DNA of 64,000 nucleotides, from NCBI RefSeq assembly GCF_008298035.1, contig NZ_CP042910.1, positions 4,665,001 to 4,729,000 of the forward strand, in the 5' to 3' direction. The notes beneath the pieces were generated by a model. It searched no databases. It worked only from the letters and a program-made list of their open reading frames with translations, and had not been told where the DNA came from. This document shows, piece by piece, positions 1-8,950 of the stretch. This DNA is from Gimesia maris. Lineage in GTDB: Bacteria; Planctomycetota; Planctomycetia; Planctomycetales; Planctomycetaceae. The position numbers were made by a program, and so were the translations under genes. Position 1 is the first letter of the stretch; each line of letters begins with the position of its first letter.

Positions 1-162
1 ATACACACTCGTACCGTTCACACCAGAAACCTCTGCCCGGTACTTGCATCTCTGATCGCCGAAACCCACAATAGATTTCAAACCGTGAGCCTGTCTGGCT
101 CCGCACTCCACTCATGAAACAGATTCATCATCCGAGTCAATCAACGCCTATTGGAGAATACC

Positions 163-1170
163 ATGAAGCAGTTTTCGATTTGCGCCCTTTCAGGCTGCTG
201 TGCTCTATTCCTTTTCACACACCTCGGTCATGCAGACTCCAAGTCTCCAAAGTGGGCTGCCACAAACGTGAAACAGGCAGGACCTGACTTTCAGAAACAG
301 GGAGAATACTCGGGAATCATCGGTGCAGGTGACGAAGCCCTGAAATACGGAGTTCAGGTCATCGCACTGGGAAATGGAGAATTCGAGGCAGTCGGTTATC
401 CCGGCGGCCTGCCCGGTGATGGCTGGAAACAGGAAGAAAAAGTAAAAGCCAAAGGGGAATCCAGGGGCGGAGTCATCAGTTTCGTCTCTGAACACGGACG
501 AGGTGAACTGGGTGATAAAGAAATGACGCTGTTCGACTCAGAGGGCAATGAGGTCGGCGTGCTGGATAAAGTATATCGAAAAAGCCCCACACTCGGTAAA
601 AAAGCGCCGGAAGGAGCCACTGTCCTGTTTGACTCAGACAAGGCAGAACAAACGGTCAAGAATTTTGAAAACGGCCAGATCACCGAAGAGGGATTGCTGA
701 AAGAAGGGGTCACCAGCAAAAAGAAATTCAAAGATGGTCACCTGCACCTGGAATTTCAGTTACCGTTCATGCCACAGGCTCGCGGACAGGGCAGAAGTAA
801 CAGTGGCTGCTATGTGCTGGGCCGCTATGAAGTTCAGATCCTCGATTCGTTCGGCCTGGAAGGCAAAGACAACGAATGTGGAGGCATCTACAAACTGGGT
901 GCTCCGAGTGTCAACATGTGCTTCCCCCCGCTGGCCTGGCAGACTTATGATATCGATTTCCAGTCCGCGAAATATGACAAAGATGGCAACAAAACAGCCA
1001 AAGCACGCATCACAGTCAAACACAATGGGGTAACCGTACAGGACGATCAGGAAATTAATGAACCAACTCCGGGCGGCACCAACAAGGACGAATCCATTGC
1101 AGGCCCGCTGTTTCTGCAGAACCATTCCAATCCGGTCCGTTTCCGAAATATCTGGGTAGTGGAAAAGTAA
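163..1170 (+). CDS. Secreted DUF1080 (3-keto-disaccharide hydrolase-like) protein
   Basis: Predicted exported protein of about 335 residues. A signal peptide (MKQFSICALSGCCALF, cut near HADS) is followed by a small N-terminal domain. From about residue 150 comes the DUF1080 beta-sandwich, recognised by FDSD near its start, the central run SGCYVLGRYEVQILDSFG, and the ending GPLFLQNHSNPVRFRNIW. Family members bind or cleave sugars outside the cytoplasm, and some are 3-keto-disaccharide hydrolases; the substrate here is unknown. The frame also opens at a TTG at 151, but the ATG at 163 has GGAG eight bases upstream and starts the signal peptide directly, so I chose it. An MFS transporter follows 60 bases downstream and may be co-transcribed. 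Confidence 0.85.
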   Translation: MKQFSICALSGCCALFLFTHLGHADSKSPKWAATNVKQAGPDFQKQGEYSGIIGAGDEALKYGVQVIALGNGEFEAVGYPGGLPGDGWKQEEKVKAKGESRGGVISFVSEHGRGELGDKEMTLFDSEGNEVGVLDKVYRKSPTLGKKAPEGATVLFDSDKAEQTVKNFENGQITEEGLLKEGVTSKKKFKDGHLHLEFQLPFMPQARGQGRSNSGCYVLGRYEVQILDSFGLEGKDNECGGIYKLGAPSVNMCFPPLAWQTYDIDFQSAKYDKDGNKTAKARITVKHNGVTVQDDQEINEPTPGGTNKDESIAGPLFLQNHSNPVRFRNIWVVEK

Positions 1171-1230
1171 CAGACGCGTCTTTTTACCGCATTCACTCCC
1201 TGATCTTTCTTAACCAGAGGCCACACCCAG

Positions 1231-2640
1231 ATGACAGACACGGACAATCTGCCCGCGGAAAGTACAGAATCGGCACTTAAGACCAGACTCTGCCTGATGA
1301 TGTTTCTGCAGTATTTTGTGCAGGGATGCTACCTGCCCATCATCACTCTGTATCTGATTCAGGCCCTGGGCTTCTCCGCCTGGCAGATTGGTGTCTTTGG
1401 GGCAGCGCTGGCCGTGGGTCCCTTACTGGCCCCCTTTCTGTTCGGTCAGATCGTCGACCGGCACTACGCCACAGAACGCGTGCTTGCGTTCTGTCACTTG
1501 TCAGGTGGCATCATCATGCTGGCGCTGTTCGTACAACAGAGTTTCTGGCCGGTCGTCACCCTGGGTGTGCTGTACTCCGTTCTGTATGTTCCCACTATGA
1601 TGTTGACGAATTCATTGTCCTTTCAGCATCTTAAAGATAGCGATAAGGAATTTCCTCTGATCCGCCTGTGGGGCACAATCGGTTTTGTTGTTCCCGCCTG
1701 GATCGCTGAGGGCGTCTTTCTGGCAAATCTCGAAGGAGAAGCGCTCAACACAGGCCGGGGTGTTGTGCTCGCTATGGCAGGAGTGGTCGGCCTGTGTATG
1801 GCGGCCTACTGTCTAACACTGCCACATACACCTCCGGTGAAAAGCGACAAAAAAGACCTGGCACCAGGTAAAGTTCTGAGAATGCTCAAGTATCGGCACT
1901 TTCTGGTACTGGTATTGGTGGCGTTTATCATTTCAATCGTGCATAAGTTTTACTTTCAGTGGAACAGCCCCTTCCTGAGTACGGTCTTGAAACAGGCCAG
2001 CGTGACTGGTGCCTGGGAACAGCGTATCAGTTCCATTGGACAGGTCTTCGAAGTTCTGGTCATGGCAGTCCTCGGTTTCGGGATCAAGAAATATGGGTTT
2101 AAAACGGTCATGCTGGTCGGCCTGCTCTCCTACCTGGTTCGCAGTCTGATCTTTGCTTATGCATCCACAATTGGAACCGTCATGCTCTTCAAGGGATTCA
2201 ATGTCGCTATCGCCCTCACCTGCCTGGGACAGGCCATGCACGGCCTCTGCTTCGGCTGCTTCCTGGCCGCCGCTTATATCTATGTGGATAAAGTCGCGCC
2301 CCTGGATGTACGCGGCAGCATGCAGACGTTTTTCGGAACGTTCGTGTTCGGCCTGGGAATGTTTGCCGGAGGATTTATCAGCGGAACGATCGGCGACTAT
2401 TTCACTTCCACTGGAAAAGATACCCTGTTGCGCACGACGTTCAATATCCCCTCTCAGACGGGCATCATCGAATTTACGCAGAGAAACCTGGCTGGCGAAA
2501 CGTCACAGATGCTGAGGGACTGGCCGGGAATCTGGCTCAGTAGTGCTGCGATTGCCTTATTCGCCACGCTCATGTTCTGGATCCTGTTTCCCAAAACGGA
2601 CACATCTCAACGCATGGCGCATACAGAAGACCTGGGATAA
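1231..2640 (+). CDS. MFS transporter, nucleoside:H+ symporter type
   Basis: Integral membrane protein of 469 residues with about twelve hydrophobic segments, the usual size for the major facilitator superfamily. The sequence resembles the nucleoside:H+ symporter group (NupG/XapB-like): an early FLQYFVQGCYLP, then GFSAWQIGVFGAALAVGP and GQIVDRH after the second helix, and RLWGTIGF before the fifth helix. It probably moves a nucleoside or sugar-like solute with protons across the cytoplasmic membrane. Its position 60 bases after a secreted DUF1080 protein would suit import of a product released outside, but that is inference. Other MFS subfamilies with sugar substrates cannot be excluded. Confidence 0.82.
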   Translation: MTDTDNLPAESTESALKTRLCLMMFLQYFVQGCYLPIITLYLIQALGFSAWQIGVFGAALAVGPLLAPFLFGQIVDRHYATERVLAFCHLSGGIIMLALFVQQSFWPVVTLGVLYSVLYVPTMMLTNSLSFQHLKDSDKEFPLIRLWGTIGFVVPAWIAEGVFLANLEGEALNTGRGVVLAMAGVVGLCMAAYCLTLPHTPPVKSDKKDLAPGKVLRMLKYRHFLVLVLVAFIISIVHKFYFQWNSPFLSTVLKQASVTGAWEQRISSIGQVFEVLVMAVLGFGIKKYGFKTVMLVGLLSYLVRSLIFAYASTIGTVMLFKGFNVAIALTCLGQAMHGLCFGCFLAAAYIYVDKVAPLDVRGSMQTFFGTFVFGLGMFAGGFISGTIGDYFTSTGKDTLLRTTFNIPSQTGIIEFTQRNLAGETSQMLRDWPGIWLSSAAIALFATLMFWILFPKTDTSQRMAHTEDLG

Positions 2641-2723
2641 AATTAAATCAATGCCCCGGATCAGGACTTGGTTCGAACAGCAACAGCACTGCAGACACTA
2701 CCATAAACCAGGACGCTGACTTG

Positions 2724-2957
2724 ATGCCTTTCCATATTGCCGAACATCAACTGATTGGTGGAGCCGTTTTGGTTCTGTCTCTGATTGGATTGATCAAAGA
2801 ACAGTGGTTTCTGGCCAATACCCGCAAAGGACAAAGGCTCACGCATTCCTTTGGACCGGTACGCGCACTCTGGATCCTGCGCGTGATATTTCTCACCGGC
2901 ATCCTGTTTGGGGGAGCACTGGCGGCGGGATGGATCCAGCCCATTCAATGGGAATGA
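2724..2957 (+). CDS. Small two-helix membrane protein, unknown function
   Basis: A 77-residue protein with two hydrophobic segments, about residues 8-24 (LIGGAVLVLSLIGLI) and 50-66 (ILRVIFLTGILFGGALAAG), separated by a basic stretch. It starts at the ATG at 2724, with AGGA about eleven bases upstream; the TTG three bases earlier is less likely. I recognise no family. Two well-formed membrane helices and a plausible ribosome-binding site argue that it is real. It overlaps a 160-codon open frame on the other strand that looks like a shadow. Function unknown. Confidence 0.55.
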   Translation: MPFHIAEHQLIGGAVLVLSLIGLIKEQWFLANTRKGQRLTHSFGPVRALWILRVIFLTGILFGGALAAGWIQPIQWE

Positions 2958-3173
2958 TGTGAACAGAGTCTTTACACACACTGAATCTGACTGCCAGATT
3001 GGCACGCCCCCAGGTAGAAAACATGACGGCAACGATATGCCAGATTGACATTCACCAGCACTTCCCTGCTTTCTTCCACAAACTCCGATCGCGGCTAATA
3101 TCCTATGAATTATACACTTACAACCTCTGATTCTTAAAAACACTAACTCTCATCAAATGGTATGCCCTTTGCT

Positions 3174-3179
3174 TATAAT
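3174..3179 (+). promoter_or_regulatory. Candidate -10 box upstream of the Hsp20 pair
   Basis: A perfect TATAAT lies 41 bases upstream of the first hsp20 start. The region 16-18 bases further upstream has no good -35 match. I saw no CIRCE-type inverted repeat, so a heat-shock mechanism is not evident from the sequence. Confidence 0.4.
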
Positions 3180-3220
3180 CCAGACTGTTATATTACACTG
3201 AAGACTAAGGATTGAGGAAG

Positions 3221-3676
3221 ATGCCAATATTTCGCTGGGACCAGTCATGGAGTCCATTACGAGACCTGGAGCGTGAAGTTGATCGCCTGATCCAGGGCGT
3301 TGAATTCACTGTTCAGGGCATTCGTATGCCTCGCCAGTATCCTGCCGTCAATATATTTGAACTGGAGCATGAGTTCCTGATCACAGCTGAGTTGCCAGGA
3401 ATGCAGGTTCAGGATCTGGAGCTGACGATTGCCAACGGTGTGCTGACACTGAAAGGTCATCGGGATTCTCCGGTTGTAGACAATCGAGATATCCCCGAAG
3501 AGCGATTTCGACGCAGAGAGCGTACCTTTGGTGAGTGGCAAAGATCGATCAGTATCCCTGATCGAATTTCGGACGAGCAACTCTCCGCCGAATTCAATGA
3601 TGGTGTGCTGAAAATTCATCTTCCCAAACTGGAAGAGGAACTTCCCCGCCAGATTCCTGTGAGTTCAGGAGAATAG
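3221..3676 (+). CDS. Small heat-shock protein, Hsp20/alpha-crystallin family
   Basis: A 151-residue chaperone of the size typical for bacterial IbpA/Hsp20 proteins. The alpha-crystallin domain covers about residues 40-140: PAVNIFELEHEFLITAELPG opens it and FNDGVLKIHLPK is the conserved A-x-x-x-N-G-V-L type motif near its end. The N-terminal arm MPIFRWDQSWSPLRDLERE is typical. These proteins hold unfolding proteins in a refoldable state in the cytoplasm without ATP. The ATG at 3221 is preferred over the TTG at 3212 because AAGG sits ten bases upstream and the family usually begins at this point. A second hsp20 follows after nine bases, so the two form an operon. Confidence 0.93.
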   Translation: MPIFRWDQSWSPLRDLEREVDRLIQGVEFTVQGIRMPRQYPAVNIFELEHEFLITAELPGMQVQDLELTIANGVLTLKGHRDSPVVDNRDIPEERFRRRERTFGEWQRSISIPDRISDEQLSAEFNDGVLKIHLPKLEEELPRQIPVSSGE

Positions 3677-3685
3677 GACAGAGCA

Positions 3686-4069
3686 ATGAGCCGACAACAC
3701 AGCGATGATGAACCAAGGGAACTCTCCACTCCGGAGCAGTTTGTTTTTACACCTCCGATTGATATCTATGAAACCGACGAAGGTCTTGTACTCTACGCGG
3801 ATCTTCCCGGCGTTTCGGTCGGATCGCTGGAACTTCAGGTTCAGGACAATAAGTTGACGCTCCTGGGAAAAGTCGAACCGCAAATCCCCGAAGGGGCACG
3901 TCCCTTACATAAAGAATACGAAGTCGGCAATTATCTGCGGTCCTTTATTCTGAGTGGAGAAATTGTTCACAGTGAAATCGAAGCCAAGCTGTCAAACGGT
4001 GTCTTGCGGATATTTCTTCCGAAAGCCCCGAAAGCAGAGCCGCGCCGCATCCAGGTGAATACAGGCTGA
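3686..4069 (+). CDS. Second small heat-shock protein, Hsp20 family
   Basis: A 127-residue Hsp20 protein with a shorter N-terminal arm than its upstream partner. The alpha-crystallin domain runs from about residue 23 (PPIDIYETDEGLVLYADLPG) to residue 113 (LSNGVLRIFLPKA). The L-P-G and N-G-V-L landmarks of the family are intact. It is probably translated from the same message as the first hsp20, nine bases upstream. The two differ enough in sequence that they may form mixed oligomers or divide substrates, but nothing here decides this. The gene converges on a TPR gene whose stop is 27 bases away. Confidence 0.92.
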   Translation: MSRQHSDDEPRELSTPEQFVFTPPIDIYETDEGLVLYADLPGVSVGSLELQVQDNKLTLLGKVEPQIPEGARPLHKEYEVGNYLRSFILSGEIVHSEIEAKLSNGVLRIFLPKAPKAEPRRIQVNTG

Positions 4070-4096
4070 GCTGCGTCTCACAACTCTTCTCATACT

Positions 4097-5221
4097 TCAC
4101 TTTCGGCCAGCCTGCGTTTTCTGCACACTCTCGCTCTGCAGGGAAGAAGGCCGTAAATCTTCTTCTTTGATCAGCCGCTGATTGAGCTGCTGCAGTTCGT
4201 GGGCTTCTTCACGCTTTCCCGCTAAACCGGCCGCGCGCGCCAATGCTGTGACATAGCGTCTGTCTGTCTGTTGAGTCGCATAGAGAGGCTTTAACAGCGC
4301 GTAAGCCTGCTCACCTTTTCTCTGATAAATCAGGAGGTCGGCCTTCAGCAACAGGCCTTCCAGATCCTGAGGATCGATACCCAATGCCTGATCAATATAC
4401 GAAATCGACTGCTCAATGTTTCCCTGGTTTCGATTGATTAAAGCCAGATACCGTAGCGCAGTCGTCGACTCGGGCTTTTCGGCAAGACACCATTTTGCTT
4501 CTCGCGTCGCTGTTTCCAGGTCGCCCGAATACAAAGCCGCATATGCCAGATTTAAATGGGCTTCAAACAAACCAGGTTCCTGATAGAGTACCTGTTTCAA
4601 AGGCCCTGTCATTTCAATGGTGCGTCCCGCCTGCTTTAATATTTCAGCGACCAGCAGATAGTCTTCTGCCTGCTCTCCCCCCAGAGCGATATTACGCCTG
4701 GCGTATCTCAGCGCCCGGTTGGATTTGCCTTGTTGAAGCAATAATTCTGCCATACTTTTCTGAAAACGACGTTCTTCAGGAAACTCGCGCACCAGAATGA
4801 TTAACGCCGCTGTCGCCCGATCATCGAGCCCCTGCTCCAATGCAATCTCTGCGATTGCTTCGACCGCCTCGTAATAGCGAGGATGCCGTTCCGTCACATG
4901 CGAAAAGTTTTCCAGAGCCTGGTAAGGAGCACGATCCTGAATCAGTTCTCCCAGCTGAAAATGAGCAAATTCGTCATCGGGATACTCCTGCAGATAGGCA
5001 ATCAGTTCTTTACGCTTTGCCTTCTCTGATTGCCGGGATTCCTGTTCCGAAACTGCAGACTGATCAGGCCGGGAGTATCCTGATTCCCCCTGAAGCAGGA
5101 GAAAGAGTAAGAGCACGATGCAGCCCCCAGCCAGAATCAGGGAACCACTTGAGAAGAAGGGGTTTCTCTTCTGCTGAGCAAAAGCATTTGTCATATTTTC
5201 AGGATCGGTCAGGTGATTCAT
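4097..5221 (-). CDS. Membrane-anchored TPR protein, last gene of the creatininase/ASPIC operon
   Basis: A protein of about 374 residues with a short cytoplasmic N-terminus, one membrane segment (GSLILAGGCIVLLLFLLL, about residues 25-42), and then an array of tetratricopeptide repeats on the far side. Repeat signatures such as HLNLAYAALYSGDLETA and LRYLALINRNQGNIEQSISYIDQAL are clear. TPR arrays serve as protein-binding scaffolds. I chose the ATG at 5221, which follows the stop of the upstream FG-GAP/ASPIC gene by only two bases (TGAAAATG); a longer frame would run inside that gene. The tight spacing implies translational coupling. TPR proteins are frequent neighbours of FG-GAP/ASPIC proteins, so a joint complex is plausible but not shown. 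Confidence 0.85.
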   Translation of the reverse strand: MNHLTDPENMTNAFAQQKRNPFFSSGSLILAGGCIVLLLFLLLQGESGYSRPDQSAVSEQESRQSEKAKRKELIAYLQEYPDDEFAHFQLGELIQDRAPYQALENFSHVTERHPRYYEAVEAIAEIALEQGLDDRATAALIILVREFPEERRFQKSMAELLLQQGKSNRALRYARRNIALGGEQAEDYLLVAEILKQAGRTIEMTGPLKQVLYQEPGLFEAHLNLAYAALYSGDLETATREAKWCLAEKPESTTALRYLALINRNQGNIEQSISYIDQALGIDPQDLEGLLLKADLLIYQRKGEQAYALLKPLYATQQTDRRYVTALARAAGLAGKREEAHELQQLNQRLIKEEDLRPSSLQSESVQKTQAGRK

Positions 5222-5223
5222 TT

Positions 5224-6975
5224 TCAGGGCTGGGTTTGAGACTGGTCTGGTAAAACGCTGGTTCCCTCTATCAATGTATAACGGCCTCCCGGCTGTAATC
5301 CAGCCCAGTTTTCGGTTTTCCCCCCTGGCCATCTGACTTTGACGGAGACTTCTGACCGGCAGTCTCCCAGTCCACAGGTAATCCAGGCTTCATCAGCGGA
5401 AAGATAACTGCTGCTCCCTTTTCTTAGCCGGGTGATTCTTCGTGAATCACAGGCCACTTCCACGACGGCCCCGATCGCACTCCGATTGGCTCTGGTTCCC
5501 ACTAACTGCAGCGCCATGCTTTTGTGAATCTGTTCCGAGCGGTTTTCCAGCAGAACCAGTCGCTCATTCAAATGGGAGACGGCAAGATCCACCAGTCCAT
5601 CCTGGTTAAAATCAGCCACGGCACAACCTCGGCCCACCTGTTTCGTTCGGAAGAATTCCCCAGACTGAGCGGAAACATCATCAAATCGCGAACCAGCCAG
5701 ATTGAGAAATAATTGCGGCTCCTGTTCGTAGGGCTCCGTTTTCCCCAGTTGAGACAATCGATCGTGCACATGTCCGTTCGTGACAAACAGATCTTCCCAG
5801 CCATCATTATTCGCATCCAGAGACGATGTTCCAAAGCCAAGTCGCGCGAGGCTCGGCGCAGCCAACCCCGTTTCATCAGTCACATCCAGAAAAAACAACG
5901 CGCCTTCATTTCGATAAAGTGTATTGGTTTCGCCAAAATAATTAGTGACGAACAGATCCACTTCACCATCACCGTTATAGTCGGCTCCTGCCAGTCCCAT
6001 TCCCGCTTCCCGGTCGCCACTCCGATTGAAAGCCAGACCGGCGACCAGCGCCTGATCGGTAAATACACCCTGGCCGTTATTAATCCAGAGCTGATTCGCC
6101 ACCGAATCGTTGGCGACGTACAGATCGATGTCTCCATCCTGATCATAGTCGGCTGCGAAGACCCCCAGCCCCTGACGTGCCGGCTCGCTATGCAGGCCTG
6201 CTTTCCGGGACACATCCAGAAACGAGCCATTCCCCAGATTGAGATACACCACATCATACTGGCCCGGAACGTAGCGCGGGTGACAGATAAAATAAACGCG
6301 CGCCCCGTCAACCCGGCGACTGCAGATCGGATAGTGTTCCCGATCGATCTCCAGGTAATTCACCACATACAGATCCAGCAACCCGTCACCATTCAGGTCG
6401 GCCCAGGTACAACTCGCCCCATACCCCGGATCGTCGACATGCGCAGCCAAAGAAACTTCTGAAAAAGTTCCATCCCCCTGATTGCAGTACAACAGGTTTC
6501 GTCCGAAGGCGCTCACATATAAATCATCAAAGCCATCGTGATTATAATCGCCGACAGCAATTCCCATCGAGTAGTTCAAAACCGTCAATCCGGAGACGGC
6601 GGTCACATCCTGAAACTGACTGTTCCTGCGATTCCAGTACAGACGATTTGAGAGCGCGATATCGACAGGTTGACTCTGCTTAAGTTCGACGTTACTCCAC
6701 GCTTCCCCCTGTGCGCAGTACAGATCCGGATATCCATCACGATCAAAATCGATCCAGCCGACCCCAGACCCCATCATCAGATGCAGATGTCGTTTTACCG
6801 TCACGGGAGAACGATGCTGAAAAGCAATCTGCGCAGCATTGGTCACATCCTGAAAGGAGATTGCCGACGGTTTCTCCTCTGCAAAGAGGGAGCAATTCAT
6901 CAAAAAAAGCAGGAGACCGCAGAAAGCAGCCAGACAGACCGATCTGATAGTTCGATTAGAAAGGAAACTGGTCAT
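5224..6975 (-). CDS. Secreted FG-GAP/VCBS repeat protein with ASPIC/UnbV C-terminal domain
   Basis: Predicted exported protein of 583 residues. A signal peptide is followed by at least seven FG-GAP-type repeats, each with a calcium-loop D-x-D/N-x-D-G pattern: DFDRDGYPDLY, DYNHDGFDDLY, DLNGDGLLDLY, DYDQDGDIDLY, DYNGDGEVDLF, DANNDGWEDLF and DFNQDGLVDLA. They should build a beta-propeller. The last 75 residues or so match the ASPIC/UnbV domain (GAVVEVACDSRRITR, RKGSSSYLS, VRWPGGKTENW). The ATG at 6975 has GAGG nine bases upstream and leads straight into the signal peptide. It overlaps the end of the creatininase-family gene by 20 bases. Such proteins resemble vertebrate CRTAC1; their substrate or partner is unknown. 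Confidence 0.9.
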   Translation of the reverse strand: MTSFLSNRTIRSVCLAAFCGLLLFLMNCSLFAEEKPSAISFQDVTNAAQIAFQHRSPVTVKRHLHLMMGSGVGWIDFDRDGYPDLYCAQGEAWSNVELKQSQPVDIALSNRLYWNRRNSQFQDVTAVSGLTVLNYSMGIAVGDYNHDGFDDLYVSAFGRNLLYCNQGDGTFSEVSLAAHVDDPGYGASCTWADLNGDGLLDLYVVNYLEIDREHYPICSRRVDGARVYFICHPRYVPGQYDVVYLNLGNGSFLDVSRKAGLHSEPARQGLGVFAADYDQDGDIDLYVANDSVANQLWINNGQGVFTDQALVAGLAFNRSGDREAGMGLAGADYNGDGEVDLFVTNYFGETNTLYRNEGALFFLDVTDETGLAAPSLARLGFGTSSLDANNDGWEDLFVTNGHVHDRLSQLGKTEPYEQEPQLFLNLAGSRFDDVSAQSGEFFRTKQVGRGCAVADFNQDGLVDLAVSHLNERLVLLENRSEQIHKSMALQLVGTRANRSAIGAVVEVACDSRRITRLRKGSSSYLSADEAWITCGLGDCRSEVSVKVRWPGGKTENWAGLQPGGRYTLIEGTSVLPDQSQTQP

Positions 6976-7759
6976 CCAACTTCGCCTCAGAGAGTTCAAC
7001 GACAAATTGAGACAGGCGGTCAACTAAGATCTGCATCAACCGCTCCCCCTTCTCTGCTGTCGCCTGGTGTGGATTTCCTGACCCCGAGTTGGTCGTGAGT
7101 AAATGCCACGGACGGGTAATACTGACCCAACCCTCATTGACTGCGGAAAAGCGAGTCGCATTCGTTGCACCGTCGTCTGCATGTAACGCACCTGTTTCTG
7201 CATCGCGGTTGACCAGCTGAGGAAAATAAGCCAGCGCCAGCGACGTTTCCATTTCCCCCGCATGATCATCCGGATTCTCGAAAATCTCCGCTTTCACATC
7301 TGCTGACGTCCCCCGAAACCAGTCTGCCAGGAAAATCTGTACTGACGTGGAACCATGCAATTCACGCAGCAGTGGTTTAAAATCATTCCCGCCATGACTG
7401 TTGAGTATCAAAAGTTTATTGACTCCATGATTCGCCAGAGAATCAACCAGATCCATAATCATCTGCCCCAGCGTCGAAGGATTCACATTCATCGACAGCG
7501 GAAAAGCCGCCTGATTGGTTTCCGTGCCGTAAGGAATCGGAGGCAGCATCACAACTTTTGCCCCCCGCTGATGCGCCGCTTCACAGACCCGCGAGCTGAT
7601 GGCGTCGGCTTCGTAGGTATCGGTCCCGTAAGGCAGATGCAGATTATGGGGTTCAGTCGCCCCCATCGGCAACACGGCGACCTGGTAAGGATTCTCTTTC
7701 ACATAAGCATAATTGATCTCGGACAGAATCCAGGGGCGGATTGCAGATTCAGCAGACAC
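6956..7759 (-). CDS. Creatininase-family amidohydrolase
   Basis: A 267-residue cytoplasmic enzyme with the metal-ligand pattern of the creatininase family: Glu36 and His38 in MGATEPH, Asp47 in YGTDTYEAD, the LLILNSHGGND loop, and a downstream Glu in AGEMET. Family members hydrolyse cyclic or linear amides with two metal ions (creatininase, the FAPy deformylase ArfB, mycofactocin MftE). The substrate here cannot be assigned. Translation probably starts at the GTG at 7759, with AGGAG eight bases upstream. It is the first gene of a three-gene unit and overlaps the FG-GAP/ASPIC gene by 20 bases. Confidence 0.85.
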   Translation of the reverse strand: MSAESAIRPWILSEINYAYVKENPYQVAVLPMGATEPHNLHLPYGTDTYEADAISSRVCEAAHQRGAKVVMLPPIPYGTETNQAAFPLSMNVNPSTLGQMIMDLVDSLANHGVNKLLILNSHGGNDFKPLLRELHGSTSVQIFLADWFRGTSADVKAEIFENPDDHAGEMETSLALAYFPQLVNRDAETGALHADDGATNATRFSAVNEGWVSITRPWHLLTTNSGSGNPHQATAEKGERLMQILVDRLSQFVVELSEAKLDDQFPF

Positions 7760-7965
7760 GCGGTTTTCTCCTCACCTGTTTAGATTTGAATCGATCATTT
7801 TCAGAGCACAATCATCCTACCAGAATTTCTGGGCAAGCTCATATTCTCTCACCTTCAGATATTATAAATATATACATTCTTGCCCGATGTTTCCCTGTAT
7901 CCTAATGAACAGAAGCGGTATTCTGAATATGTGACTATCTGGCAGGATCGCATAAAGGAGGAATC

Positions 7966-8886
7966 ATGGAGAACTGGTACGTCAGACGAGAGAATGAAAC
8001 CGCTGGTCCCCTGACGCTGGCCCGAATGCGCGAACTGATCCAGGAGGATAAACTCCAGAAATCGGATCTGGTCCGCAGAGGCGAAGTCGGCAATTTGTTC
8101 ACAGCAGCTCACGTTCTGGAACTGTTTCCCGATTCTGGTTCCAGCCAACCTGCAACTCAAGCAACGGAAACGGCTCCCCGCAAAATTTATACAGCTTTCA
8201 TTTCAGGACTTCTGATTGCCGTTCTGGCAACAATCCTGGCGATCGGCACTTTTTTCTGGCTGAAGAAAGTCGAAGCAGAACACCGAGCTGTATCAAAAAA
8301 ACATTTAAAACAAATCGGTCTGGCGATGAAAAATTACCATGACACTTTCAGTACCTTCCCTCCTGGTGGAACAGAGACTCCCGATGGAAAACCTTATCTC
8401 AGCTGGCAAACAGCGATTTTACCTTATATTAAACAAGCTCCGCTTTACAACAAGGTTAATTTCTCTCGACCATGGAACCATCCCCAAAACCATCCCTTGT
8501 TCAAATCTGAAATTGATGTCTATTTAAATCCGGCAATCGAACAGACCGTTTCCGCTGAAGGATTGGCCCTGACTCATTATGCAGGCAATAAACTGGTACT
8601 CAAAACTAATGGATTCATGAACTACCGTCATATTAAAGATGGTACAGCGAATACCATCCTGGCAGTGGAAGTGGCGGAAAACTTTAAACCCTGGGGCGAT
8701 CCCACAAACACGGTAGAGCCTGCTAAGGTTTTCGGATCCGGTAAGAAATCATCCTTTACCGGCGGAAACCATCTCTTGATTTCCGATGGATCGGTTCGCT
8801 TTGTCACAGATCAGATTGACCCGGAATTACTCAAAGCATTGAGTACTCCCACGGGAAGAGAACGCATGGATCAATTCAAGGATTGA
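7966..8886 (+). CDS. GYF_2-DUF1559 membrane protein, array copy 1
   Basis: A 306-residue protein. Residues 4-53 match the GYF_2 domain (WYVRRENETAGPLTLARM, then SDLVRRGEVG). A membrane helix follows at about 72-92, then a pilin-like amphipathic helix with KKHLKQIGLAMKNYHDTFSTFPPGG, the hallmark of DUF1559. The C-terminus keeps SDGSVRFVTDQIDPELLKALSTP. Typical DUF1559 proteins start with a prepilin cleavage/methylation site. Here that site is replaced by a cytoplasmic GYF_2 domain, so the protein should stay anchored, with DUF1559 outside. The His of the family's H-X9-DG signature is Phe. A strong AAGGAGGA precedes the ATG. This is the first of six tandem paralogues. Confidence 0.88.
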   Translation: MENWYVRRENETAGPLTLARMRELIQEDKLQKSDLVRRGEVGNLFTAAHVLELFPDSGSSQPATQATETAPRKIYTAFISGLLIAVLATILAIGTFFWLKKVEAEHRAVSKKHLKQIGLAMKNYHDTFSTFPPGGTETPDGKPYLSWQTAILPYIKQAPLYNKVNFSRPWNHPQNHPLFKSEIDVYLNPAIEQTVSAEGLALTHYAGNKLVLKTNGFMNYRHIKDGTANTILAVEVAENFKPWGDPTNTVEPAKVFGSGKKSSFTGGNHLLISDGSVRFVTDQIDPELLKALSTPTGRERMDQFKD

Positions 8887-8950
8887 GAAATCACACTCTG
8901 TTTAAAACAGACTTTAATATAATGTCATTACCTACTGAAGGAATCCCGCT

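Noticed and set aside
1-117. Frame 1 is open from the window edge to a TGA at 115, 38 codons, as if the end of a gene.
   Set aside because: The length is easily reached by chance and the residues match no family I recognise, so I do not call a partial gene.
1174-1190. AGACGCGTCT followed by TTTTT after the DUF1080 gene, looking like a terminator.
   Set aside because: The palindrome has no loop, so a real hairpin would have a very short stem.
2668-2680. GGTTCGAA, resembling a tRNA T-arm.
   Set aside because: No acceptor stem or other tRNA arms are found around it.
3086-3104. GCGGCTAAT near 3095, resembling part of the GGCTAACGCC palindrome.
   Set aside because: Only nine bases match and no second arm is nearby.
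2661-3143. 160-codon minus-strand frame opposite the small membrane protein.
   Set aside because: It has no family resemblance or hydrophobic pattern and runs antisense to a better small gene; treated as a shadow.
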